Both the position numbers and the translations under genes were made by a program. DNA of 64,000 nucleotides, taken from contig NZ_SJPI01000002.1 in assembly GCF_007859865.1 (NCBI RefSeq), positions 888,721 to 952,720 on the forward strand, given 5' to 3'. The notes beneath the pieces were generated by a model that saw only the letters and a list, made by a program, of their open reading frames with translations, ran no database searches and had not been told where the DNA came from. Origin of the DNA: Rubripirellula amarantea. Its GTDB lineage: Bacteria > Planctomycetota > Planctomycetia > Pirellulales > Pirellulaceae. Positions within the stretch are counted from its first letter, which is position 1; every line of letters begins with the position of its first letter. Shown piece by piece: positions 46,438-58,789 of this stretch.

Positions 46438-48090
46438 ATGAACATTCGCATCGCCCTTTTTTGCTTCGGATGTTTGTGCGTGTCCGCAGTGATCGCGGAC
46501 AAGCCCAATAGCATAGAACGTCCCAACATCATCGTGATCTTGGTGGACGACATGGGATTTTCGGACATGCGTTACGGCAGCGAGATTCCGACACCGAATC
46601 TTGATGAATTGGCCGAGAACGGAGTGAGTTTTTCTCAGTTTTATAACACCGGGCGATGTTGCCCTACCAGAGCATCACTGTTGACGGGATTGTATTCTCA
46701 TCAAGCCGGCGTGGGGTGGATGACCGAGGATCAAGGTCAACCGGGTTATGCGGGGCGACTTAGTGGCAACTGCGTAACAATTGCAGAAGTGTTGGGGCAA
46801 GCTGGCTACTTCACGGCGATGACGGGCAAATGGCACGTTGGGTTTGACGGCGGATCCACTCCGTGGCAACGCGGTTTCGATCGCAGCTTGAATCTTCGAG
46901 CGGGCGGTGTTCACTTTTCTAACCAAACCGGGACGAAAGGAAACTTTAAACTGTTCCTTAACGGACAAGTTGTTGCGAAGGACGATCAACGATTTGCTCC
47001 GCCTTGGTACGGAAGTGACTTGTGGACGCGGCAGGGCATCGCTTTCATTGACGAAGCCATAGCGGCCGAGAAGCCGTTCTTTTGGTATCTCGCCCATACA
47101 GCACCTCACTTTCCTTGCATGGCTCCCGCCCAGACAATTGCAAAGTACCGAGGGAAGTACATGAGCGGTTGGGACAAGTTGCGAGAAGAACGATACGCCA
47201 GACAGTTGCAACTGGGCCTGATCGATGAGTCCTGGCAACTTCCGGAACGTCCAGATGAAATTCCCGCATGGGATTCATTGAGTCTTGAAGAGCAAACTCG
47301 GTATGACGAGATGATGGCGGTCTACGCGGCGATGATCGAGGAGATTGATACAAACGTAGGCAAGCTGATTGCAGCATTGAAGTCACGTCAGCAGTTCGAG
47401 AACACGTTAATCTTCTTCATGTCGGACAACGGTGGGAACGCGGAATCGGGCGTTAATGGCCGTAGTGAGGGAGATCATCTTGGCGATCCTCACTCGAATG
47501 TCTTCATCGGGCAATGTTGGGCTCACTTGAACAACACACCGTTTCGAAAGTACAAGCACTACAATCACGAAGGTGGGATTGCGACGCCTTTGATCGCTCA
47601 CTGGCCTGCTGTTGTACAACCTCGATCGAGCCCGAACGATTGGATCACGACTCCGACGCATCTCATCGATATCATGGCCACTTGTGTGGATATCGGTAAC
47701 GCGACTTATCCGCAGACCTTTAATGGCAACACGGTGATTCCCGCAGAAGGTCAGAGTCTGATGCCGCTTTTGACTGGCAAAGACGCGTTTGCTGATCGTC
47801 CAATATTCTGGGAACACGAAGGGAATGCCGCGATACGTATTGGCGACCGAAAACTCGTGCGTTTGGGGAACAAGGGTAAGTGGGAACTGTACGATTTGGC
47901 CAAGGATCGAACCGAGCAGCACGATTTGGCGGCGGAAAATCCGGATGAGGTGGCGGATCTTGTCAAACGGTGGCGGACCTGGGCAAAAAGAGCTCAGGTG
48001 TTGCCACGGCCAAAAGCCAAGAGAAAGCAAGCGGGCAAGAACCGCGGCAAATCGAACACACCCAGTGCAAATCCAACGCCCACGCAATGA
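46438..48090 (+). CDS. Exported sulfatase (arylsulfatase family)
   Basis: A 550-residue enzyme hydrolysing sulfate esters, probably from marine polysaccharides. The signal peptide is IRIALFCFGCLCVSAVIA. Metal ligands sit in PNIIVILVDDMGFSD. The formylglycine motif is CCPTRASLLTG, with Cys74 as the residue to be oxidised (C-X-P-T-R), so it needs a formylglycine-generating enzyme. MTGKWHVG and FMSDNGGNAE are the usual conserved blocks. The C-terminal 30 residues are Lys/Arg/Pro-rich and not part of the family core. It is a single gene, divergent from the dioxygenase. Confidence 0.95.
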   Translation: MNIRIALFCFGCLCVSAVIADKPNSIERPNIIVILVDDMGFSDMRYGSEIPTPNLDELAENGVSFSQFYNTGRCCPTRASLLTGLYSHQAGVGWMTEDQGQPGYAGRLSGNCVTIAEVLGQAGYFTAMTGKWHVGFDGGSTPWQRGFDRSLNLRAGGVHFSNQTGTKGNFKLFLNGQVVAKDDQRFAPPWYGSDLWTRQGIAFIDEAIAAEKPFFWYLAHTAPHFPCMAPAQTIAKYRGKYMSGWDKLREERYARQLQLGLIDESWQLPERPDEIPAWDSLSLEEQTRYDEMMAVYAAMIEEIDTNVGKLIAALKSRQQFENTLIFFMSDNGGNAESGVNGRSEGDHLGDPHSNVFIGQCWAHLNNTPFRKYKHYNHEGGIATPLIAHWPAVVQPRSSPNDWITTPTHLIDIMATCVDIGNATYPQTFNGNTVIPAEGQSLMPLLTGKDAFADRPIFWEHEGNAAIRIGDRKLVRLGNKGKWELYDLAKDRTEQHDLAAENPDEVADLVKRWRTWAKRAQVLPRPKAKRKQAGKNRGKSNTPSANPTPTQ

Positions 48091-48163
48091 CCGCACAGTG
48101 TTTTGCGAGTTGGGCTTCCAAGTTTAGAAATGAACAAGCCAACCGAGAGCTCGAAAGGCATGT

Positions 48164-49069
48164 CTAGAGCTTCAGTTTTTTGACGAGCAAGTCTTGTTCA
48201 TCCTTGGCTGACAACGGTACCCAGTCGATCGTAACGTCAGGCAATTCGCGTTTGAGCTTTACGATATCGGATTCGGGGATATCCACCCATTTCAACTTGA
48301 TCGTCTTAAGTTTGGGCAGCGATTTCAGCCTGATAAGTCCCGCGTACGTCAAGCGTGCCTCCTGAAGGTCTACGGTTTCGAGTGAGTTCATGCTCGCGAT
48401 AACAGGGATCGTAGCATCATCCAAACTCGCCGGTCGTACCGTGCTCCAGTTCGGCAATCGTTGACCGACTTTCAGAGTTCGCAAGTTATCGAGTCCAGCT
48501 AAGTGCTTGATGCCGTCGGGAGAATCCCAATTGTGCCATTGGCGGAACTCTTCAATTTGAGTGAGTTGGCCCACGGCTTTGAGTGCCTCGTCGCCCGCGG
48601 TGGCACCGGCGAAAGTAAGTTGTTTTAGGTTGGGCAACGTCTTCAAATGTGCTAGCCCGGATCCGGTGAACTCTTCAACATCACGAGACGGATGGAACAG
48701 CGAAAGCCGTCTCAGGTTCTTGAGGGCTGCGAAGTGACGGTACCCATCGTCAGTCAGCATTGTTCCGTTAATTTGAAAGGCTTGCAGATCCGAAAGCTGG
48801 GAAAGGATTTGCAAATGATGATCGAGCAAGGGTTTGCCATCGATCGAAATTGATTTTAAGGACTTCAGACTCGCAATCAGCCCGTAGTCAGCGTCCGTCA
48901 AGTCAGTGCAGTCGATCTTTAGGCCTACCGCGTCGCCGTGGTCCATGGTCACGGTGGCTCCCAATTCATCCAAGCGTCGCAGCACGTCGGTCTCGGCACG
49001 GGTGGAACTCATCGTCGAAACGGCAAGAGCTATGGACATTACAAAGCACAGGAAGCAGCGAGTTGGCAT
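48164..49069 (-). CDS. Exported leucine-rich repeat protein
   Basis: A 301-residue protein with a signal peptide (FLCFVMSIALAVSTMSSTRA) and about eight leucine-rich repeats of 23-26 residues; examples are LKSLKSISIDGKPLLDHHLQ, LKNLRRLSLF, LPNLKQLTFAG and LPKLKTIKLKW. The repeats have the F/H-box-like planctomycete LRR form. Such proteins bind partners outside the cytoplasm; the partner is unknown. It is convergent with the sulfatase gene. Confidence 0.85.
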   Translation of the reverse strand: MPTRCFLCFVMSIALAVSTMSSTRAETDVLRRLDELGATVTMDHGDAVGLKIDCTDLTDADYGLIASLKSLKSISIDGKPLLDHHLQILSQLSDLQAFQINGTMLTDDGYRHFAALKNLRRLSLFHPSRDVEEFTGSGLAHLKTLPNLKQLTFAGATAGDEALKAVGQLTQIEEFRQWHNWDSPDGIKHLAGLDNLRTLKVGQRLPNWSTVRPASLDDATIPVIASMNSLETVDLQEARLTYAGLIRLKSLPKLKTIKLKWVDIPESDIVKLKRELPDVTIDWVPLSAKDEQDLLVKKLKL

Positions 49070-49141
49070 GATGGTCGGCTGAGGCAGGACAGGGTGGAAG
49101 GGAAGTAACGTCGCGAATGAACACGAACAAGCAGAGGGAAA

Positions 49142-50026
49142 TTAGGATTCCAAGTAGGTTTCGGCGTACTCGCGGAGATGTTCTCGAAACTCGCGAAGCA
49201 ATCGACTTTGGAATCGGTAAGGATTCCAAACGGCGGCCACGGTACGAGTCGGCTTGGTTCCGTGAAGCGAACGGTAAACGCGTCGTTTGCTTCGGTCAAG
49301 TTTCTTCGCCATTTCTGGGATCATCGAGACTCCGTGCCCCAACGATACGAGTTCTTGGACCATGACCAGTTGGCTGGCTCGCTCGACCGCCACAGGCTGG
49401 ATCGCCCTTTGTCGGCAAAACGTCGTGATGTTGTCGGACAAGCAATGCGCTTCGTCGAGAAGCACGAACGGATAATGCTCGACATCAGCGAGGCGAACTT
49501 GTTTTTTTGTCGCAAGGGGATGTTGCTTAGGCACAACGAGGCTTAACTCTTCCTCGAACAGTTCTTCCACTTCGACATACTTTGAAGGAACCGGAAGCGC
49601 CACGATAGCAACGTCAAGTTCGCCCTGTTTGCATCGCTTCATCAGATGATCGGTTGTATCTTCTTGTACGATCAGCGTCGCCTTCGGATAGGCGTCCGAA
49701 AAGGTCCGTAGTAAGTTGGGCAAGAAGAACGGTGCGATCGTTGGGATCGCAGCCACGCGAATGCGTCCACTTTGCCCGTCGTCGCTGATCTCCGCTTTGC
49801 AGTCTTCTAGAATCAACAAGATCTGCTCGGCCCGTGATTGGAACAACTGTCCCGCGTCGGTCAGGTCGACTGATCGAGGTTTACGTTCAAACAATGGTTG
49901 CCCTAGCTCGTCTTCCAATCGTTGGATCGAGCGACTCAGTGCGGACTGCGAAATACTTAATCGTTCCGCCGCGTGAGTGAAGTTGCGCAATTCCGCGAGG
50001 GCCTGGAAATGCGATAGTTGGCTCAT
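49142..50026 (-). CDS. oxyR: OxyR-type LysR regulator
   Basis: About 294 residues from ATG 50026. The N-terminal helix-turn-helix is [20 protein letters not shown]. The sensor domain contains [12 protein letters not shown]: two Cys nine positions apart (about 195 and 204), in the same setting as the peroxide-sensing pair Cys199/Cys208 of E. coli OxyR (GHC-LRDQ-AMGFC). It is divergent from katG and a LysR-type palindrome lies between, so it probably activates katG on oxidation. A longer start (TTG 50041) is possible because AGGAG is nearby, but its spacing is poor. Confidence 0.88.
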   Translation of the reverse strand: MSQLSHFQALAELRNFTHAAERLSISQSALSRSIQRLEDELGQPLFERKPRSVDLTDAGQLFQSRAEQILLILEDCKAEISDDGQSGRIRVAAIPTIAPFFLPNLLRTFSDAYPKATLIVQEDTTDHLMKRCKQGELDVAIVALPVPSKYVEVEELFEEELSLVVPKQHPLATKKQVRLADVEHYPFVLLDEAHCLSDNITTFCRQRAIQPVAVERASQLVMVQELVSLGHGVSMIPEMAKKLDRSKRRVYRSLHGTKPTRTVAAVWNPYRFQSRLLREFREHLREYAETYLES

Positions 50027-50066
50027 GTCCAAAGGGATCAAGCTCCTGGTAAGGCGGCTTTAGGCG

Positions 50067-50135
50067 GCTATGCGTCAGATGCATAGCAAGTATCACCATA
50101 ATTCATTGGAAGACTACTTGGAAATACGAGATACT
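50067..50135 (+). promoter_or_regulatory. LysR-type palindrome and candidate katG promoter
   Basis: GCTATGC (50067-50073) and GCATAGC (50081-50087) form a perfect palindrome with a seven-base spacer, containing CTAT-N11-ATAG, which is the T-N11-A box of LysR regulators. TTGGAA (50106-50111) and GATACT (50130-50135), 18 bases apart, are candidate -35 and -10 elements. The palindrome centre would lie about 65 bases upstream of transcription start, the usual activator position. Confidence 0.6.
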
Positions 50136-50177
50136 TCATCAGTCGAACGAGATTCCGTCCACTTGTCCAGATTTTAA

Positions 50178-52565
<2,388 letters not shown>

Positions 52566-52817
52566 GCGGACTCGGAAAGCTGTTCTGGACACAGCGTCGT
52601 TAATACGCAGGAAAGACGAGTGCCGAGTGATATTCGCTCGGTGCTCGTTTTGCGTTTGGCAAGACCGTTTTGGCCGACAGACAGTGTGTTTGGAGTGCGG
52701 CGAAGGCGTCAATTCGTACCAAAACGAAAGATGGTACTACCAGACGTCGTGTCAGATTTGTGCGATAATGAGTTAATGCTTCTTCACTGTCGACAATTTC
52801 ATTTCTGCAGCTCACGC

Positions 52818-55800
52818 ATGTCTTCGTTCAAAACCTGTTTACGTGCAGCGGTCCTCTTTGTTTGCGCGTCGTTCGCCACTATTGCCAGCGGTGGTGCGCC
52901 TCTATCGTTTAACTCCGACATCCGACCGATCTTGTCGGAATACTGTTATGCCTGCCACGGACCTGACGAAGAACACCGGGCGGCTGATCTGCGATTTGAC
53001 GAACGAGAGCCTGCGATTGACTACGGCGCAATCGTCGAAGGCGAGCCCGACGAGAGTCTACTGATTGAGCGGATCGTGTCCGATGATCCTGATTTGATCA
53101 TGCCACCACCGGATTCAGGAAAGGTGTTGAGCGCCGAGCAGAAGGAGTTGCTTGCCGAGTGGATTCGCCAGGGAGCGGAATATCAAAAGCATTGGTCCTT
53201 CGAATCACTGCCGGCAAAGGTCAACATTCCTGAAACCACAACATCGTGGCCGCGACGGGGCATCGACGCTTTCGTTGCCCAAACGCATCGCGAGAAAGGG
53301 TTTGAACCTGCCGAAGAAGCCGACCGCGCGACGTGGCTTCGACGGGTAACGTTTGACCTCACGGGACTGCCTCCAACGATTGACGAGCTGGATTCGTTTG
53401 AGAGCGATGATTCCGAGGATGCCTACGAGAAAGTGGTTCAACGGTTGCTGAAATCACCAGCGTATGGCGAACGTATGGCGGTAATGTGGTTGGACGTCGC
53501 ACGATACGCTGACACGTTTGGCTATCAGAACGACATTGAAATGGAAGTGTGGCCGTGGCGAGAGTGGGTGATCAAATCATTCAATCAAAACATGCCTTAT
53601 GACCAATTCCTGATCGAACAAGTTGCCGGTGACTTGATCGACGGTGCGAGCCGCGACCAAAAGCTCGCCACAACCTTTAACCGATTGCACCGGCAAACCA
53701 ACGAAGGCGGCAGCGTTGCTGAGGAGTTTCGATTGACCGGTATCACGGACCGAACCACCACCGCGGCAACCGCGTTTCTCGGTCTGACGATGGAATGTTG
53801 CCGGTGCCATGATCACAAGTTTGATCCCATCAAGCAAAAAGAGTTCTACGCGTTGTCCGCGTACTTTTCTGACATCGATGAATTCGGGCTCTATTCGCAC
53901 TTCACGTTTTCAGCGCCAACGCCAGCAATGCTGCTTTACGAAGGCGACCAGGAACAACAGCATCAGTTAGCAAAACGGGCCATTACGGTAGCTGAGCAGA
54001 ACCACCAGGACGTGATTGAGGAAGCACGAAAACTTTGGCAAGTCAGCGTTGAGTCCAAGACGAATGAGTTGCCAACTCCTCGCGAACCCGCGTTCGCTTT
54101 ACCGCTCGATGGCGAAGTTGATGGCGTCGTCGGCAATGCCACACGTTGCGACGGCGATGAGGCAATCCAATGCAAGGAATCGCCACAGTTCGGCCGGACC
54201 TCTGCGTTCTCGTATAGCCTTTGGGTGAAGCCAAGCGTCCAAACGCCTCGAATGGTTGTGCTGCACCAATCGCGAGCCGCTGAAGATTCTGGATTCCGCG
54301 GACTCGAACTTACCCTTGACGATGGACACCCTCAATTCTCAATGATCCATTTTTGGCCGGGCAATGCCGTAAGGGTTCGTTCGATAGAGTCGATTCCCGT
54401 GAACGATTGGACTCACCTCGCGGTCACTCACGACGGCAGCGGGAAAGCGTCGGGCATTCGGATTTTCGTCAACGGCGAAATGGCGAAGGTCGATGTCATT
54501 CGTGACAAGTTGACTCGCGACATTCGACACCGCGACGATTGGCACGACTTGGATCTGGAAAAGATTTCGCTTTCGTTAGGTGCCCGTTTTCGTGATATCG
54601 GTTTCCGCGACGGGGAACTGGACGATTTGAAAGTCTATGATTTGGAGCTTTCACGCGCTGAAGTTCTCGCGATCTATGCAAACGTACGCGAAGATGCAAA
54701 GCCAAGTGATTTGGGCACGTACCTAGCGTTTGAACATCACGCACTGACATCAAACGACGAGATCGCTGATGCGAGGAATGCGTTGGCAGAGGCGCGTCAT
54801 GCCGAGAATGAACTGATCGCATCGGTGCGTGAGATCATGACGATGCGTCACTACGACGACGCTCCTGAAACACACGTGCTGATTCGCGGCGAGTACACCG
54901 AAAAGGACGAAGTCGTGACCGCGAGTACGCCGGCGTTATCAGGTGGTCTACCGGTTGCCGGCGATGATCGCATGGACTTGGCTCGTTGGATGGTTGATGA
55001 GCGGAACCCGTTGACATCACGGGTGATCGCTAACCGCATGTGGCACCTGTTCTTCGGCCGCGGGATTGTTGTTTCGCTCGAAGACTTTGGCTCGCAGGGG
55101 TCGCCACCTGCTCATCCGGAACTGCTGGACTACTTGGCTCGTTCATTGATGGACAACGATTGGGACTTACAGTGGTTGTGCCGCGAAATCGTGCTTTCCT
55201 CGACCTACCGGCAATCTTCGAAGGTAAGCGATCCAAAGAAATATGAAATTGATCCCGAAAACGTTTGGTTGTCGCGAGGTCCCAAGCATCGACTTTCAGC
55301 GGAACAGTTACGCGATACCGTTTTGTCGGCGTCGGAATTGTTGGTGAAGAAGATTGGCGGACCGAGCGTTATGCCCTACCAACCTGCTGGATTATGGAAA
55401 GAAGCTGGCACCGGAAAGACATACAACCAATCAACCGGTGACGGGCTGTTTCGACGTAGCATGTACACGTATTGGAAACGTACGTCACCGCCACCAACCA
55501 TGCTGACTTTAGATGCGACCAGTCGCGAAAGTTGCACACCGCGTCGCGAATTGACGACCACTCCGCTTCAAGCTTTGGTGTTCCTGAACGATCCGCAGTA
55601 CGTCGAGGCCTCGCGAGTGCTGGCCGAACGATTGATCGAGACCAACGGTTCCGATCTCGATGCTCGCTGGAACGAATTGTTCCGACGCTTAGTGAGTCGC
55701 TTGCCGAGTGAACGCGAACGGAGTGTTCTCAACCAACTGTACCAAGAGCAACACGCTTACTTTGCCGACAATCAAACTCAGGCCGACGACTACTCCAAAG

Positions 55801-55907
55801 TCGGAACTCAGCCAACCAAGGGTTCCTATTCACCGAGTGACCTAGCGGCAACTTCAGTCGTGGTGCAGACCATCTTTGCCTACGATGAAACGATCATGCT
55901 TCGCTAA
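52818..55907 (+). CDS. PSCyt1-DUF1549-LamG-DUF1553 planctomycete cytochrome-like protein
   Basis: About 1029 residues from ATG 52818, where the signal peptide CLRAAVLFVCASFATIASG begins. PSCyt1 has one heme site, CYACHGPDE (about residue 43). DUF1549 (PSCyt2) follows (about 135-350, for example WLDVARYADTFGYQND). A concanavalin/LamG-like domain (about 425-620; VNDWTHLAVTHDGSG, FVNGEMAKVDV) is inserted before DUF1553 (PSD1, about 695-1010; NRMWHLFFGRGIV, TTPLQALVFLNDP). The biochemical role is unproven; a link to polysaccharide breakdown is usually assumed. The DUF1501 gene follows after 31 bases, the standard planctomycete pair. Confidence 0.93.
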   Translation: MSSFKTCLRAAVLFVCASFATIASGGAPLSFNSDIRPILSEYCYACHGPDEEHRAADLRFDEREPAIDYGAIVEGEPDESLLIERIVSDDPDLIMPPPDSGKVLSAEQKELLAEWIRQGAEYQKHWSFESLPAKVNIPETTTSWPRRGIDAFVAQTHREKGFEPAEEADRATWLRRVTFDLTGLPPTIDELDSFESDDSEDAYEKVVQRLLKSPAYGERMAVMWLDVARYADTFGYQNDIEMEVWPWREWVIKSFNQNMPYDQFLIEQVAGDLIDGASRDQKLATTFNRLHRQTNEGGSVAEEFRLTGITDRTTTAATAFLGLTMECCRCHDHKFDPIKQKEFYALSAYFSDIDEFGLYSHFTFSAPTPAMLLYEGDQEQQHQLAKRAITVAEQNHQDVIEEARKLWQVSVESKTNELPTPREPAFALPLDGEVDGVVGNATRCDGDEAIQCKESPQFGRTSAFSYSLWVKPSVQTPRMVVLHQSRAAEDSGFRGLELTLDDGHPQFSMIHFWPGNAVRVRSIESIPVNDWTHLAVTHDGSGKASGIRIFVNGEMAKVDVIRDKLTRDIRHRDDWHDLDLEKISLSLGARFRDIGFRDGELDDLKVYDLELSRAEVLAIYANVREDAKPSDLGTYLAFEHHALTSNDEIADARNALAEARHAENELIASVREIMTMRHYDDAPETHVLIRGEYTEKDEVVTASTPALSGGLPVAGDDRMDLARWMVDERNPLTSRVIANRMWHLFFGRGIVVSLEDFGSQGSPPAHPELLDYLARSLMDNDWDLQWLCREIVLSSTYRQSSKVSDPKKYEIDPENVWLSRGPKHRLSAEQLRDTVLSASELLVKKIGGPSVMPYQPAGLWKEAGTGKTYNQSTGDGLFRRSMYTYWKRTSPPPTMLTLDATSRESCTPRRELTTTPLQALVFLNDPQYVEASRVLAERLIETNGSDLDARWNELFRRLVSRLPSERERSVLNQLYQEQHAYFADNQTQADDYSKVGTQPTKGSYSPSDLAATSVVVQTIFAYDETIMLR

Positions 55908-55938
55908 TAGCGATTTACCTTTTATTTCAATAAACACC

Positions 55939-57390
55939 ATGAATACATCCCTATCGCGTCGACACTGGCTGCAAACCTTTGGCATGGGTCTGGGGGGAAT
56001 TGCAGCGTCGCAATTGTTGCACCGTGATCTTGCCAGCGCGGCGACAAAACGGTCGTTGGGACCTGGCGTTCCAAGCGGCGGAGTGATTAACCCAACTCAC
56101 CATGCTCCCAAAGCGAAGCGAGTGATCTACCTTTTTCAAGCAGGCGGTCCGTCGCAGCTTGAATCGTGGGATTACAAGCCATTGCTGAACGAAAAGCAGG
56201 GTGAGCCTTTACCGGATTCCGTGCGCAACGGTCAGCGTCTGACTGGAATGTCGGGGAACCAAGCGGTTTTGCCATTGGCTGGGTCAACCTTCAAGTTCAA
56301 TCAGCACGGTGACAACGGAACCTGGGTCAGCGAATTGATGCCGCATATGGCAGCGAACGTCGACAAGATCGCCGTCATCAAGTCCATGTACACCGAAGCG
56401 ATCAATCACGATCCAGCCATCACCTTCTTGCAGACCGGAAATCAAATCTCGGGTCGGCCGAGCATCGGGTCTTGGCTGCACTATGGGCTGGGAAGTGAAA
56501 ACGACAACTTGCCATCTTTCGTCGTGCTGGTCACCAAAGGTAAAGGCGGCCAACCGCTTTACTCGCGATTGTGGGGGTCTGGTTTCTTACCGGCTCGCTA
56601 CCAGGGTGTTCAGTTTCGTGCGGGCAAGGAACCCGTGCTCTACCTCGCTAATCCACCGGGCATTTCGTCAGAGAGCCGACGGAATATGCTTGATCGACTT
56701 AACGACTTGCATCAACTCGAACAGGATCGGCTGGGCGACCCTGGTCTGACCACTCGCATCGAACAGTACGAAATGGCTTATCGGATGCAATCGAGCGTTC
56801 CCGATGTGGCCAATCTCGCAGACGAGCCACAGAGTGTTTTGGACCTTTACGGTCCTGATGTCGCGAAGCCGGGATCATTCGCTGCTAATTGCCTGTTGGC
56901 TCGTCGTTTGGCCGAGCGGGGCGTGCGGTTCATTCAGTTGTACCATCAAGGATGGGATCATCACGGAAATATTCCCGGCGGCATGAAGGGGCAATGCAAA
57001 GACACCGACCAACCTTCCGCCGCTTTGCTGCAAGACTTAGAGCAGCGCGGGATGCTTGAAGACACGTTGGTGATCTGGGGAGGAGAGTTCGGACGCACGA
57101 ATTATTCGCAGGGTGCGATTACCGCGACGAACTATGGACGCGATCATCATCCACGATGTTTTTCGATGTGGATGGCCGGTGGCGGCATCAAACCTGGAAT
57201 TAGCCACGGTGAAACGTGCCCCTTTGGTTACAACGTCGTATCCGATGGAGTCCATGTTCGTGACTTTCACGCAACCTTGCTGCACTTGATGGGAATCGAC
57301 CATCACCGGCTGTCAGTCAAGTTTCAAGGGCTCGACGCTCGGTTGACCGGGGTCGAACCATCAAGAATTGTGACTGAGATCTTGGCGTAG
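55939..57390 (+). CDS. DUF1501 Tat-exported protein
   Basis: About 483 residues from ATG 55939. The twin-arginine signal is SRRHWLQTFGMGLGGIAASQ. The fold is that of alkaline-phosphatase-like DUF1501 proteins: RVIYLFQAGGPSQLESWDYK, MYTEAINHDPAI, VIWGGEFGRTNYSQG, GRDHHPRCFSMWMAGGGI. It always accompanies PSCyt1/DUF1553 proteins and probably works with the upstream product outside the cytoplasm. The reaction is unknown; a hydrolase or sulfatase-like metal site is possible from the fold. Confidence 0.93.
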   Translation: MNTSLSRRHWLQTFGMGLGGIAASQLLHRDLASAATKRSLGPGVPSGGVINPTHHAPKAKRVIYLFQAGGPSQLESWDYKPLLNEKQGEPLPDSVRNGQRLTGMSGNQAVLPLAGSTFKFNQHGDNGTWVSELMPHMAANVDKIAVIKSMYTEAINHDPAITFLQTGNQISGRPSIGSWLHYGLGSENDNLPSFVVLVTKGKGGQPLYSRLWGSGFLPARYQGVQFRAGKEPVLYLANPPGISSESRRNMLDRLNDLHQLEQDRLGDPGLTTRIEQYEMAYRMQSSVPDVANLADEPQSVLDLYGPDVAKPGSFAANCLLARRLAERGVRFIQLYHQGWDHHGNIPGGMKGQCKDTDQPSAALLQDLEQRGMLEDTLVIWGGEFGRTNYSQGAITATNYGRDHHPRCFSMWMAGGGIKPGISHGETCPFGYNVVSDGVHVRDFHATLLHLMGIDHHRLSVKFQGLDARLTGVEPSRIVTEILA

Positions 57391-57614
57391 CAAGAAACGT
57401 ATTCCGAAAATCAACGAGAACGTTGGTTGATTGCAAAGCACGGGTGCATTGAGACGTACGTGCAAGTCATTGCGGGCGTTGTGCAGGTCGATATCAGTCG
57501 GTCGCTGTAAGACGTACGGGCCGCACTGAGATACGCTTGCTGTTGATGAAACAACTAGCCCAGGCATTGAATGCTTGGCTTCTTCGTGTGTTTGATGCCC
57601 AGCTTACGAGGTCG

Positions 57615-57944
57615 TTACGCCTTCTTCACGAACTCTGATTTCAAAGCCATGGCTCCAATTCCGTCGATTTTGCAATCGATGTCGTGATCACCATCAACGA
57701 TGCGAATGTTCTTGACCTTGGTGCCACCCTTCACGACGCCGCCCCTAAACTTCAGGTCTTTGATGACCACGATCGTGTCACCGTTTTCAAGCACGTTCCC
57801 GTTGGAATCACGAGTCGCGTCATCTTCGACTGGTTCCGGTTCCGACGCGGTCCATTCATGAGCACAGGTGGGGCAGACCAGCAGCACACCGTCTTCGTAG
57901 GTGTATTCAGAATTGCATTCGGGGCATGGAGGAAGGTCGCTCAT
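57615..57944 (-). CDS. yjdM: YjdM/PhnA-type zinc-ribbon protein
   Basis: A 109-residue protein. The N-terminal zinc ribbon has [13 protein letters not shown] and CPTCAHEW; the C-terminal PhnA domain has [26 protein letters not shown] and [18 protein letters not shown]. The length matches the family. It was long called alkylphosphonate utilisation protein PhnA, but it has no proven role in phosphonate metabolism, and no phn genes are near. It is a single gene. Confidence 0.94.
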   Translation of the reverse strand: MSDLPPCPECNSEYTYEDGVLLVCPTCAHEWTASEPEPVEDDATRDSNGNVLENGDTIVVIKDLKFRGGVVKGGTKVKNIRIVDGDHDIDCKIDGIGAMALKSEFVKKA

Positions 57945-58174
57945 GGTTTGATCGCTTAGAGGAATTGAAATGATGCTCCAATTATCTCTAGATCGTCGTT
58001 TACGTATACCGGGGCATTACGAACCCGAAAGAAATTTGAGAGTGTGTCGTTTACGAACGTATTTTCACGGCCTCGCACATTAACCCCACTTGTGCATTGT
58101 TAGCAAATTAACTGAGCAATTGAGTCCGCGTAGACCTTGTTTGCCTCGTTTCATTTCGTCGCTACACTTGGGAC

Positions 58175-58696
58175 ATGCCACCAACCTTGATCAAACCGAG
58201 TCGACTAAGAACGCTTACATGGATGTTCGTGCTGGTGATTGCTATCACGTCTTCGCTCTCGAAGTTTCCTCAATGTTGGGGAAACTTTGAGTGTCAAAAT
58301 CATTGTTGTTTTAGCGTTGCATCAGAGATTCTTGCGTTGGAAGTCAATGCATTGCAAATCGACGTGGCGGCAAATGCGTTAGTAAGTGAGAGCCATCGCG
58401 GCGACATAGCCGACATCGCCGGTTTTCAAGCGGATGCGTCGTTGGAGGTCAGTGATGGCAACATCGCCAACCGATGCGACGGAAAGTCGTGTCAGTGCCG
58501 GCATGATCGACTACCTATCGCATTTCGGGTTCAGCGTTTACCAGAAGCCGACGAACTGCAAACCTTCGACATCGGTTTGCCGAGTCCCGTTTTGAGTGGC
58601 ATGTCGCAATGCCAGCTAACTCGGAGGGGAACCCATCAGCGGCCCCAGATGACAGCGCTAAATCGCTGCATCCTGCTATCGCGATTTACTCTTTGA
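58175..58696 (+). CDS. Hypothetical exported Cys-rich protein in metal-efflux block
   Basis: A 173-residue protein of unknown function. It has an N-terminal hydrophobic segment (LTWMFVLVIAITSSLS), then Cys-rich stretches: FPQCWGNFECQNHCCF and CDGKSCQCRHD. These Cys and His residues could bind metal, and the position upstream of a P1B ATPase supports that, but it is inference. The start could be ATG 58175 or the internal ATG at 58223. The C-terminal half (LPEADELQTFDIGLPSPVL) has no motif I know. Confidence 0.55.
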   Translation: MPPTLIKPSRLRTLTWMFVLVIAITSSLSKFPQCWGNFECQNHCCFSVASEILALEVNALQIDVAANALVSESHRGDIADIAGFQADASLEVSDGNIANRCDGKSCQCRHDRLPIAFRVQRLPEADELQTFDIGLPSPVLSGMSQCQLTRRGTHQRPQMTALNRCILLSRFTL

Positions 58697-58789
58697 GATT
58701 GGATTTCGCACGGACCGTCTCGTTCGATGGTTTGTGCCCTGATTGCGTGAGTGTTTTTGCGCCCCAAGGTCTCAATCTGGAGTTTTGTC

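Noticed and set aside
57409-57432. AATCAAC/GTTGATT inverted repeat after the DUF1501 gene
   Set aside because: No U-run, a weak A/T-rich stem, and an overlapping CAACG/CGTTG alternative; not convincing as a terminator.
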